Assembly (NCBI RefSeq): GCF_008933955.1 | Contig: NZ_WBXO01000008.1 | Location: forward strand, 1 to 64,000 | Source: Heliorestis acidaminivorans | Lineage (GTDB): Bacteria; Bacillota; Desulfitobacteriia; Heliobacteriales; Heliobacteriaceae | DNA length: 64,000 bases | Direction: 5' to 3' | Shown here: positions 42,201-48,937 of the stretch, piece after piece | Position numbering within the stretch: the first letter of the stretch is position 1 | Layout of the letters: each line of letters starts with the position of its first letter | Translations under genes and position numbers: made by a program | Notes under the pieces: generated by a model | Databases searched by the model: none | What the model was told of the DNA's origin: nothing | The model's input: only the letters and a program-made list of their open reading frames with translations

Positions 42201-43143
42201 TCCACAGTTTTCTTGGAGAAAAAAGTTGCTTTTGCCCAGCTAATTGGAGAGACTCTAGACTACGATGACACAACATATCTTGGTGACGTACTGTCCCTTG
42301 AAGATACTTTAGCCCTAAGTGACGCACTATCTTTTGGTGATACTCTGACTTTTGGTGATGCTCTGGCTTTTGCTGATGACTTAAGCTTTTTTGATTCCAT
42401 ACCCCTTGGTAATAGTTCAAACTTCGGCTCACTATACCTTGTTGAAGCCTCACCCTTTGTTGTGGCCAAGATTGTTGCCGGTGCTCTACCTTTTGATAGT
42501 GATCTACTATTTGCTGGCGCTCTACCTTTTGCTGGCCAAGCTGACTGAGGTGCTGTTCCACAGTTTTGTTAGATAGTACTTGATTAATTTTATCTATGAT
42601 TCTGTTAGCTTTCCAAGACTCGATAAAGCTTTGAAAATGTTGGATTATTCTTTTGTTATGTATATATTGAGAGTTCTGGTTTCTCTGAGTAGTCCGAGTA
42701 CTTTGGATCTTAAGAGCAAGTGGGTTTTTCGGAGGCAAAATATTATTGATAGTTGGTGTCTGTGGGATAAGTTGTTTACTCTGAATATTGTCGTAGAGTA
42801 CTGCTATCTCTTGCTCTATCCCATTAAGGCGTGCGTATTCTTTAATCAAGAGCTTATTGTTTTCCATCTGTTGCTGGAGCTGTTGTATCAAGCCCTCTTG
42901 AATGGACTTATAGGTGTGGGCAAGGGTGTTGCGGTTGTTGTGGATGGAGCGAATCTGGATTAACAAATTAAAAATGATCTGGTATATTCGCTCCTGTTCA
43001 GCTCTATCTTCCAACCTGTAAACTAACTCGGGACCAGCTGTATACTGATTGTTTGCTATGTAACGGGATGGATCTAGCAAATTGCGATTGACGAGGGGCA
43101 AGGGCTTGCTGACTATTTTTAGCTTTTTGCCATTCCCTAACAT
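39268..43143 (-). CDS. Very long helical protein, candidate tape measure
   Basis: A 1291-aa protein, no signal peptide. It begins with a short conserved-looking domain (PSRYIANNQYTAGPELVYRL, helices to ~115), continues into a Q/H-rich region of degenerate ~10-residue repeats (about 190-300, xxHQQKxExHQK), and then a long helix-rich part with degenerate T/K/V/I repeats (TDKVTDKITNGMVDRI; KFTNRFTNKFIQKVT). The C-terminus IAEQVYDKIEKKLTSERRRRGLL matches a short motif seen at the end of proteins in this eCIS position. Lying between the tube genes and the hub genes, it occupies the phage tape-measure position. Low-complexity repeats make family assignment hard. Confidence 0.6.
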   Translation of the reverse strand: MLGNGKKLKIVSKPLPLVNRNLLDPSRYIANNQYTAGPELVYRLEDRAEQERIYQIIFNLLIQIRSIHNNRNTLAHTYKSIQEGLIQQLQQQMENNKLLIKEYARLNGIEQEIAVLYDNIQSKQLIPQTPTINNILPPKNPLALKIQSTRTTQRNQNSQYIHNKRIIQHFQSFIESWKANRIIDKINQVLSNKTVEQHLSQLGQQKVERQQIVDHYQKVEHRQQSWPQQRVRLQQGIVSRSLNYYQGVWNQKSLSHQQKPEHHQKSEYHQKIVRHLGLKYLQGTVRHQDMLCHRSLESLQLAGQKQLFSPRKLWTSSVNLNKLIVNVKKAVNSSISMTFRKAFNETFSETAILEKRALEKSIIEKATNDEVKDKNKELTDNGLANIIIDGIIKTVYSSPPSNRVAINQRVLSTFSEHMQATVVTKLSTSLSKILTDKIFPLAVNFARYDGIETIVVQESAKAAEHISNLVLENLSENITEDYVHQVSEELLLKSISETRRDFFAKEIAEEITKKLSQELAVEFIQECSEKYFYEDNVIEKLSSEFYSVNQTYSSRQSNIAVLPNMLNTELVYGRESKQEFFRPSMQTSMSTITREYLTRSIERKIESTMRKKWATSLETELTSLFNSTVTNKITDKVTDKITNGMVDRIILQKSEAIESIENNIVHQDVRSYVAKTLLNTLSNQKTSTISKLIAKRTIDTILQASSRSISKEKINTKEKMTFYNLEKVISENITKTIQKTYAETTTDLKLKALTTRSISELFSSEITEFIEETAISQQQSRELQQILTKELTKELVKERAEKLSEEISEELLEELSKSTEIAEEIKAITAEVLTEKNINDLLQTVQREIETSSTYYSVIGQQWIRKQLRDQQIQGQHLTEQELIELKLTEPKLTEELSTKQLRTIQALTWLNSFEKLSALSTVSGTTYLTKKFVESITDKITERYKAKVTEQVIDKFTVIDKVTNKFTNRFTNKFIQKVTNTVTDKVTTVLKEKVTDAVTDVIPEVTLQKEKLLPTKASYLNSITNSKAITSILNRLTLMNDIVTSKVITEAITKASIKTLTNTLSREIVGKRGILSFHKDILQNSYASYTTDALGTTTFLNTKNVLHTTDVLHIKNALHTNKVLHTTILKELTRNQTDYQNKTLLKQEIKQMVLQGQSLIKVEQVKQKSSQTVESLHKPFSKEEITHRREAQVATEVQRKEVGPTNQATDRTHVGEIPVEYIDSEEPILATGTTHTLVSQSNEEMVNELSDKILEKIETNPIFSISTIAEQVYDKIEKKLTSERRRRGLL

Positions 43144-43149
43144 ATCATT

Positions 43150-43611
43150 TTACCTGTCCTTAAAAACTTCCACTAAGCCTGTGTGATGTACTGTAATGCT
43201 GTCTATGATAATACCTGCATGGATTGAATCGAGGTCTGATGTAGTCCATTCACTTACTACACCTAGGTCAAAGCTGAATATACGTACAGGTTCTTCTCTC
43301 TCATCTAAGACCATCAATGTTCCAGAACTAAACACCTGCTTTTGTGTTACAAGTTCGTTATGCATTGACTTGAGCATGGGGTTCTTTTCAATGAAGCCTT
43401 TTTCTAGAACTAGCTGTTGCAGTTCTGTGTGTTGCTGAGCAAGTATTAATGGATGAGTGTTGCGGCCACCTTCCATATATGTAAACCGCGGAATTTTTCG
43501 TTCTATACGCTTTACTTTGGAAAAGCCACCCTTAAATACACCGTCCATTTCAAAGATAAAGCGATTGCCTAATCTCATTTCTGAGCCACTTGTCATGGTC
43601 ATTGCAAGCAC
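43150..43611 (-). CDS. Second tail tube protein (gp19-like, tube initiator type)
   Basis: A 153-aa protein of the phage tail tube gp19/Afp1-5 family: SEMRLGNRFIFEMDGVFKGG, FSKVKRIERKIPRFTYMEGGR and the end DSIHAGIIIDSITVHHTGLVE. It is diverged from the main tube protein at 44349, with a shorter, more basic central loop, as for Afp5-type proteins that form the first tube ring on the hub. It starts four bases after the GpE'-like ORF. Confidence 0.87.
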   Translation of the reverse strand: MLAMTMTSGSEMRLGNRFIFEMDGVFKGGFSKVKRIERKIPRFTYMEGGRNTHPLILAQQHTELQQLVLEKGFIEKNPMLKSMHNELVTQKQVFSSGTLMVLDEREEPVRIFSFDLGVVSEWTTSDLDSIHAGIIIDSITVHHTGLVEVFKDR

Positions 43612-43614
43612 CCA

Positions 43615-43776
43615 CTAAATATCAAATATTGATTTCTTTTCTGTTTCGTTGTTAAGTTTTTTGTTGATTCTTGTGATTTCATTACACCATCTGCGCCGTG
43701 TTCTATGATCAAGGTTCATAATTTCTGCATGAGACCAGTGAAAATAATAGGCAATAAAAGACATTTCTTCATACAT
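43615..43776 (-). CDS. GpE'-like / DUF6760-type small tail protein (probably made by -1 frameshift)
   Basis: A 53-codon ORF from the first in-frame ATG (43776). Its core, EEMSFIAYYFHWSHAEIMNL then HRTRRRWCNEITRIN, matches small eCIS proteins of the DUF6760 type and the FHW...W pattern of phage P2 GpE'. The conserved YPQDSMYEE beginning extends upstream of that ATG in the same frame through ITCYPQDS, with no start codon, back to the end of the tail-assembly gene in the -1 frame. That gene carries T TTT TTC in the phase needed for -1 slippage, so the main product may be a 186-aa-scale fusion. I am confident the ORF is real; the mechanism is inferred. Confidence 0.8.
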   Translation of the reverse strand: MYEEMSFIAYYFHWSHAEIMNLDHRTRRRWCNEITRINKKLNNETEKKSIFDI

Positions 43777-43794
43777 GCTATCTTGGGGATAACA

Positions 43795-43805
43795 TGTTAT
43801 GGTTC
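43795..43805 (-). promoter_or_regulatory. Putative -1 ribosomal frameshift site
   Basis: On the minus strand the tail-assembly gene ends ...CTT AAT TTT TTC GAA CCA TAA. The heptamer T TTT TTC is in the X XXY YYZ phase of that gene. Slippage by -1 gives TTT TTT CGA ACC ATA ACA TGT TAT CCC, which is open and runs straight into the GpE'-like ORF. The palindrome ATAACATGTTAT follows. Confidence 0.65.
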
Positions 43806-44165
43806 GAAAAAATTAAGGCTTACCTCGTTAGCTTGATTGCAGTTTGAGCAGTTAAATTTATATTTTGGTGGTTCTACTTGGTTTATGTTTTGGTAAAAGT
43901 CTTGTAAGTAAGCTAGATCAGGAGTGAAAAGGTTTTCTATAACCCTGACATCAATATTTTTTAATTCACCTAATTCGGTAATTACTCTAGATAAAATCAT
44001 GATGCTGAGATAACTTTGATTTTGTTGAACTCTGATATCTTTTAGTGGCATTATTTCGTCGGCCGCTGTGGCTAAGCGCATGATTCCTTTTCTATGTACG
44101 TTTCCGCTTTTGTCGACATAGCCTTTCGGTAGTACGAAAGGAAATTCAGTCTGCAAGGACATCTT
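43797..44165 (-). CDS. eCIS tail-assembly protein with CxxC (P2 gpE / lambda gpG-like position)
   Basis: A protein of about 122 aa from ATG MSLQTEFPF (44165); the longer reading from 44177 adds four residues (MEEK). The opening FPFVLPKGYVDKSGNVHRKG IMRLATAADE-type region and VIENLFTPDLAYLQDFYQ are typical of the eCIS/Mu gp41-like tail assembly family, which in phage binds the tape measure before tube assembly. The C-terminus has FNCSNCNQ, half of a zinc-binding pair. It ends in the T TTT TTC slippery heptamer and TAA, with the GpE'-like ORF in the -1 frame behind it. A long hairpin separates it from the tube gene upstream. Confidence 0.85.
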   Translation of the reverse strand, partial: KMSLQTEFPFVLPKGYVDKSGNVHRKGIMRLATAADEIMPLKDIRVQQNQSYLSIMILSRVITELGELKNIDVRVIENLFTPDLAYLQDFYQNINQVEPPKYKFNCSNCNQANEVSLNFFEP

Positions 44166-44204
44166 TTTTTCCTCCATTTGCTATTCAATAAGAGATTGGG
44201 GAAG

Positions 44205-44256
44205 TGAGAGGCTTGTTCTTTCAACTTACAACAAGCTCCCACTTCTCCCCTAGTCA
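44205..44256 (-). other. Intercistronic hairpin between tube and tail-assembly genes
   Basis: On the minus strand GGGGAGAAGTGGGAGCTTGTT is followed after about 12 bases by AACAAGCCTCTCACTTCCCC, an imperfect ~20-bp stem with no T-run behind it. A second small hairpin (CTTGTC...GACAAG, 44278-44297) precedes it. It may protect the sheath-tube mRNA and reduce downstream expression. Confidence 0.6.
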
Positions 44257-44348
44257 TTTTCATTTTTTTGATGCTACTTGTCTTTGCACAGACAAGGCTC
44301 TATTCGTTACCATAGTAAGACTCTAATCAATGGTTATGCTTCCAAAGG

Positions 44349-44786
44349 TTATGCTTCATTACGGGAGATTTTTTGAATGGCCAATTCTAGTGATTCAAAA
44401 GCAATGTCCGATTTTGTTCCACTAAATTCTGGACCAGTGTACTTTACTGGGAAAGCTCCTTCTGCAGTCCAGGCCGCTAGAACTGTTGTCATATCGCTAT
44501 CTCGTGCTTCAATAGTTACGTTCTTTTGCTCAGGAGGATTTTGGTGAATCCAATCATAGAAGGAGTGATTGTCTTTTACGACGCCGCCTTTTAGTGTGAT
44601 ATTGCCGAACTTTCTGAGACCAGGAATTTTCCTGACATGGTTTTCTGGAAAACTTCCTTCTCTGTATTCATGAACTTCAACGGAAATATCAATGCCTGAT
44701 ACGTCTGATACATGGGCCACGTCAACATTTTCAATTAATACCGCAAAGCGATAAGTTTGCACAAGACTTAAAGCCGGTTCTGCCAT
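44349..44786 (-). CDS. Main tail tube protein (gp19/Hcp-like)
   Basis: A 145-aa inner tube protein: FAVLIENVDVAHVSDVSGID, EVHEYREGSFPENHVRKIPG, GNITLKGGVVKDNHSFYDW and YTGPEFSGTKSDIAFESLEL are the usual T4 gp19-family segments of eCIS tubes. It is encoded immediately after the sheath with a strong ribosome site (AGAAAGGAGAG), which fits high stoichiometric production. The hexameric rings stack to form the tube that is driven out on contraction. Confidence 0.94.
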   Translation of the reverse strand: MAEPALSLVQTYRFAVLIENVDVAHVSDVSGIDISVEVHEYREGSFPENHVRKIPGLRKFGNITLKGGVVKDNHSFYDWIHQNPPEQKNVTIEARDSDMTTVLAAWTAEGAFPVKYTGPEFSGTKSDIAFESLELAIQKISRNEA

Positions 44787-44821
44787 TGATTATCACGCTC
44801 TCCTTTCTGTTGTTTGCTTAT

Positions 44822-46543
44822 CTATTGCTCGTTCGTTTTCTGAGTAATGCGGAAGATGACAAATTCTGCTGGTGTAACGGCGGCAACACCAATGACGCAA
44901 ATCAATCGGCCATTGTCTATGTCGTCCTGTGTCATCGTATTGTGGCCAATATCAACAAAGAAGGCTTCTTCAGGGGTAGCTCCAGCAAGTGCTCCATTTC
45001 TCCAGACGTTAGTCAGGAAGTTATCAATAGTTCGCTTGACTCGAGCCCACAGAATCTGTTGATTTGGTTCGAAGACAACCCAGTTGGTGTTCGCTTTGAT
45101 GGATTCTTCTAGGAAAATAAATAAACGACGAACGTTAATATACTTCCACAGCTTATTGGATGAGCAGGTGCGTGCACCCCATACTCTGATACCTTGGCCT
45201 TGGAAGGAACGTATTAAGTTAACGCCTTTGGGATTAAGAATACCTTGTTCTCCCGCATTATATTGGCAATCTAGTCCTACGCATCCTCGAACTGTTTCAT
45301 TAGCAGGAGCTTTGTGTACTCCCCGAGCCTGATCGGTGCGAGCAAAAATCCCTGCAACTGCACCTGAAGGAGGCATGGCTGAGTTTTTCTTGGCCAAAGC
45401 ATCGTATGTAATAATCCAAGGATGGTAGAGTGCCGCGTATTGAGAGTCAATTATGTCCTTGTGTGTCATTATGTCAGTAACAGTTTTCTTCTCTCGAGGG
45501 CAGTCTAATATGGCAAAACGACTGCCTAAGTTTTCGCAATGTGCTACGAGGCTCAACTGAACATTAGGATCTGTAATTCCAGGAATGGCCATTATGCTTA
45601 CTTCTGTATTGTCAACAAAAGATTGCAAGCCCGTACGTTGTCCTAGTCCTTTGTCAAAGCCAACAAAAACAGCGCTGTCTACTTGATCCATTGTTCCGTC
45701 GCTACCGCCACTTAACATGATCCTGTATTTGCCACTATCTTCTCCTGATAACAATTGATAAGGATGAATATTGCTAGGTTCAGTACTAGCAGTTACTTCA
45801 ACTAATTCCGATTTGGACATTACGTTACTGATGAAGTTAGATGCATTGACGTTGAAAGATACATTATCAAAAGCTTCAATAACGTCTAAGCATTTCACTT
45901 CTACATTTAACTCGCAGGTTACTAAGACTTTGGTAGGTAACAGTTGTGTATCGATAACATCAACGTCAAAGTCTTCTTCAAATTGCAATAAACCTTCTTC
46001 AACAGCTTTTACTACGTTATATTCCTTTTGTTGGCCGTCAGTAAAAGCAACAACGTCACCTACTTGAAAGCCAGCGCTGTTCTTGACTTTATACTTTTTC
46101 CCAGCACCTTCAACAGTAGTTACTTCCAATACTTGAGTTTTTGCTTTACTGGCAGGAACAAAAGTTATATTTATCTTGTTGCCCCAAGCACCAGGATTTT
46201 TCGCTTGAACATTAAAATTTAGTCTTTCTTCTTGGCTAAAAGTTGCAATCTTGGCGTTTTCTGGTACAACACGAGAGATGTAGCAACGAGCACCTCCGTT
46301 AACAAAGTACTGATGAACAGCGTAGCCTAAGTAGCGATATTCGCCAAACTGGCTCTCCGACAGAAAACCTCCAAACTTTCTAGTAAATTCACTATAGTTA
46401 GTAATCAATGTGGGTAATCCGCCAACAGGTCCTCTCTCTGCTAAGCCAACGAAACCTGTGGTGCTGGTGCTAACACCTTCCATGGGGACAGAGGCACTGT
46501 CAAACTCCTCAACATACACACCTGGAGAAAGATATTCTGCCAT
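44822..46543 (-). CDS. Contractile sheath protein
   Basis: A 573-aa sheath protein. The N-terminus AEYLSPGVYVEEFDSASVPM and STTGFVGLAERGPVGGLPTL, and the C-terminus KRTIDNFLTNVWRNGALAGA TPEEAFFVDIGHN-type region ending VTPAEFVIFRITQ, are the two halves that interlock between sheath rings. Between them lies an inserted surface domain (about 120-330). Only one sheath gene is present, whereas Afp/PVC clusters have three. Its ATG directly follows the preceding stop (TAAATG), with AGAAAGGAGAG upstream. Confidence 0.95.
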   Translation of the reverse strand: MAEYLSPGVYVEEFDSASVPMEGVSTSTTGFVGLAERGPVGGLPTLITNYSEFTRKFGGFLSESQFGEYRYLGYAVHQYFVNGGARCYISRVVPENAKIATFSQEERLNFNVQAKNPGAWGNKINITFVPASKAKTQVLEVTTVEGAGKKYKVKNSAGFQVGDVVAFTDGQQKEYNVVKAVEEGLLQFEEDFDVDVIDTQLLPTKVLVTCELNVEVKCLDVIEAFDNVSFNVNASNFISNVMSKSELVEVTASTEPSNIHPYQLLSGEDSGKYRIMLSGGSDGTMDQVDSAVFVGFDKGLGQRTGLQSFVDNTEVSIMAIPGITDPNVQLSLVAHCENLGSRFAILDCPREKKTVTDIMTHKDIIDSQYAALYHPWIITYDALAKKNSAMPPSGAVAGIFARTDQARGVHKAPANETVRGCVGLDCQYNAGEQGILNPKGVNLIRSFQGQGIRVWGARTCSSNKLWKYINVRRLFIFLEESIKANTNWVVFEPNQQILWARVKRTIDNFLTNVWRNGALAGATPEEAFFVDIGHNTMTQDDIDNGRLICVIGVAAVTPAEFVIFRITQKTNEQ

Positions 46544-47590
46544 TTACTTGCTCTCCTTTCTGTTGATTTTTTGGTTCTTTTTTTTCTTCTTTCTTCTTTT
46601 GTATACCATAAATAAAAGGTTCATCGCACTCAATAGATGCTTGGAGCGTGAAGCTTTCTTGGCTATCTTGACCTCTTGAACTTCTTGGCTAAAATCAATT
46701 TTTCTTGGTCTAGGTAAGAAAGCATCAATTTCTTCAGGTATTCTTTTTCTTCGCCTAATAATAAGATCAAAAAAGTCATTTCGTGATGGCCGTCTAGGCT
46801 TTCTTTCATCCCAAGTAGGTTCTATAGGTTTTGTTTGGTCAGAAGTTGGTTGCTCTGGTTTTGACTGGCGCAATTGAAAGTCTATTTTTATTTTTTGGAT
46901 AAACTCTTGCTCTTTACTTTTCTTTTGTCCTATAACGCGATCTGTGCTGTGAATCTTTTGATCTATTTTTGTGCGTAGTCTAGAAGATAGCTTCATCTCT
47001 TTCTTGACTTCTCTAGCAAGGCTTCCGTCTTGCTCTTCTTTTTTCTGATCTAGAAAGGGAGCAACGCGCCTTAGATTACCGACATCCTCTTCTTTTTTTA
47101 GAAATCTTTTGATTATTTTTGTTGCTTTGTCAGAATTCAAAGGGCCTGCCGTGGCTACAGCGCCATCATTCCAGTTGTGCGAATATGTTTTCATGGTTTC
47201 ATATCTTTTTTGTTTACTTTTATCACTGTGCACCCGTTGCTGTTCGCTACGCAAAGGCTCTGTTTTATTGTCTTCCCGCCGCTCTGTTGTTACCATCTTA
47301 CGACTGTGACTTTCTTCATCATATCTTATATGTATCTGTCCCGTTGGTAAGGACAAAAGATAGTTGGGCTCTTGCTGATTTATTGTCCTGCGACGAATCG
47401 GAGTTGCTAATTCACTAGCTTGTTGTTTATCCTGTTCTAATTCCTGATCGTCCAGTAGCATAAGCAACAAAGCTCCAGGATCTTCTTTTTTGGTGGCATT
47501 TGTTTTGTGAACAAGATCGTTACGAGAGTCATTGCGGGAGTGTTTTGCCAATATCTTGAGTAGCTTATCCAACTCGTGCAAGGGCATCAC
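46544..47590 (-). CDS. Highly basic charged protein before the sheath, unknown
   Basis: A 348-aa protein without recognised domains. It is rich in K, R, E and Q, with long disordered-looking runs (KSEPEQPTSDQTKP-type) and a strongly basic tail ending VYKRRKKKKKNQKINRK. N-terminal HELDKLLKILAKH and GALLLMLLDDQELEQDKQ look helical. It is the first gene after the internal promoter at about 47.86-47.89 kb and is fused in expression to the sheath (TAAATG). It could be a DNA/RNA-binding or scaffolding protein, or an effector; nothing in the sequence decides this. Confidence 0.6.
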   Translation of the reverse strand: MMPLHELDKLLKILAKHSRNDSRNDLVHKTNATKKEDPGALLLMLLDDQELEQDKQQASELATPIRRRTINQQEPNYLLSLPTGQIHIRYDEESHSRKMVTTERREDNKTEPLRSEQQRVHSDKSKQKRYETMKTYSHNWNDGAVATAGPLNSDKATKIIKRFLKKEEDVGNLRRVAPFLDQKKEEQDGSLAREVKKEMKLSSRLRTKIDQKIHSTDRVIGQKKSKEQEFIQKIKIDFQLRQSKPEQPTSDQTKPIEPTWDERKPRRPSRNDFFDLIIRRRKRIPEEIDAFLPRPRKIDFSQEVQEVKIAKKASRSKHLLSAMNLLFMVYKRRKKKKKNQKINRKESK

Positions 47591-47683
47591 CTGCCTCTAA
47601 ACTATCTTCATAAACACAGAAAGGGATGTAGACAGCTTGTAAGTACAAGTCTTCTCACCCCTCTAACTGTCGACCAAGCCTGT

Positions 47684-47847
47684 CTAATTACATCTTTTGT
47701 TAATTGTACCTTTTAGTTGCTCCATAAAGGCTTCTTCAGGTATTCATTCGTTACTTAACACGCTTAGAGTCCTATATACTTTTCTAAATTGTCTAAATGT
47801 AATTCTATTACTAATTTGTTATTGCCATGAAGCTTTTGTGCAGACAA
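47684..47847 (-). pseudogene. Decayed small ORF in the leader of the structural operon
   Basis: In the 385-base gap between YbjN-like gene and the basic protein, the minus strand has GAGGAG, then TTG 47847 and 27 codons (SAQKLHGNNKLVIELHLDNL) to TAA 47764. In another frame an apparent continuation reads YRTLSVLSNE, stop, IPEEAFMEQLKGTIN to 47684. The two halves look like one former coding sequence broken by a frameshift and a stop. Confidence 0.35.
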
Positions 47848-47861
47848 TAACTCCTCTGATT

Positions 47862-47891
47862 AATCATAACATATTTCCTTAGTGACTAGCA
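47862..47891 (-). promoter_or_regulatory. Internal promoter of the structural genes
   Basis: On the minus strand TTGCTA, an 18-base spacer and TATGAT lie upstream of the decayed ORF, about 280 bases before the basic-protein gene. It could give sheath, tube and baseplate genes their own transcript, separate from effector and chaperone. An inverted repeat GCTTGTA-AG-TACAAGT near 47635-47650 lies in the leader. Confidence 0.5.
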
Positions 47892-47975
47892 ATAATTGTC
47901 GATTCTTGTTTTAATTATCATTTGCATCTCTTTTTTTCCCCTAAATTCACATCTGTAATTCGACATAATGACAAA

Positions 47976-48920
47976 TTACTCACAAAAAGGCCCTGTGGCT
48001 TCAGCATCTTTTTTTATTACGTTTAATATGCTAGGCAAGTATTTGTTCATTGTTACGACATTGTTATAAAATAACTGACCAAAAATATCTGGTGTAAATG
48101 TTATATGGTTAATGTCTAAAGCAGTTTTAAAACGAACTTCTCCGTCATCTATGTCAGACTCAAAATTTCCAAAGCTTAAAGTGTAGTTTATAGTCATTAA
48201 TAAACTTACTATCTCGTAGAGTTGTTTTTCTTGCGCTTTTTCAGGGCATATAGACAAGATGATACAGCGCTCATTAGGCTCTGAGATAAGATGAATGAAG
48301 GTTTCCCAGTTGCAATCATTTCCATTTAGCTGAACTCTTATGACAGGATGACCTTCATCGACTATTACTTTGAAGTTATATTCATTGCTTTTCAAGTATT
48401 CACAGATTACTTGCAAGCTTGCTTGGTAATCCTGAGCTACCCAATAGGGCGATCGTGGGTTATATTCTGCATAGGCCCAGGCAGTGCTATAGCCAAATAA
48501 AACGTTACCACCTTGAAGTTCTACTGGTACTTCTAAGTGCTGTTTTACGTTAAGGCTAAACCAATTTTCTGTGTTAAAGAGAAGATGCTCCGGCTTGCTT
48601 TGTGATAGGCTGATTAGATATTTCAATACATCACTAGCTTTAGAGCAATTTTCTGGAAACTCCTGTAGAAACTGTGCATTCAACCTTGCAGAAATGATCA
48701 CACTTTTATCAGGATCAAAGTTACCTCCTAGTAAAGGACCTCGTAAATATCTATTAAGATTAAGTAGTTCTTTTGACTCAAGATCTAGGTAAGTATTGTA
48801 GTCTACATTAAAATCTATTTTTAATGCTAAAAGCTTACCTTCTGAAAAAGAGGTTTCCATATTCTCAAGAGCTACCGTTATTTTTTGCTGTTCTCGATCG
48901 TAAAGGCTTATCTTAGTCAT
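47976..48920 (-). CDS. YbjN-domain protein, putative effector chaperone
   Basis: A 314-aa cytoplasmic protein. The C-terminal ~150 residues follow the YbjN / type III-secretion-chaperone-like fold: LNGNDCNWETFIHLISEPNERCIILSICP-type strands, KQLYEIVSLLMTINYTLSFGN helix, DDGEVRFKTALDIN strand, and the last helix LFYNNVVTMNKYLPSILNVI. The N-terminal half is unrecognised. The gene follows the large effector-like gene by 17 bases with GAGGAGGTG, so it is co-expressed. YbjN-like proteins are used as chaperones of exported proteins; a chaperone for the upstream cargo is my inference. Confidence 0.7.
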   Translation of the reverse strand: MTKISLYDREQQKITVALENMETSFSEGKLLALKIDFNVDYNTYLDLESKELLNLNRYLRGPLLGGNFDPDKSVIISARLNAQFLQEFPENCSKASDVLKYLISLSQSKPEHLLFNTENWFSLNVKQHLEVPVELQGGNVLFGYSTAWAYAEYNPRSPYWVAQDYQASLQVICEYLKSNEYNFKVIVDEGHPVIRVQLNGNDCNWETFIHLISEPNERCIILSICPEKAQEKQLYEIVSLLMTINYTLSFGNFESDIDDGEVRFKTALDINHITFTPDIFGQLFYNNVVTMNKYLPSILNVIKKDAEATGPFCE

Positions 48921-48937
48921 CAGCGCACCTCCTCGTT

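Noticed and set aside
41711-42268. Long plus-strand ORFs (185 aa, 116 aa and others) opposite the candidate tape measure
   Set aside because: They lie antisense to a longer minus-strand gene with proper ribosome site; no own ribosome sites, no familiar motifs, low-complexity mirror of the repeats.
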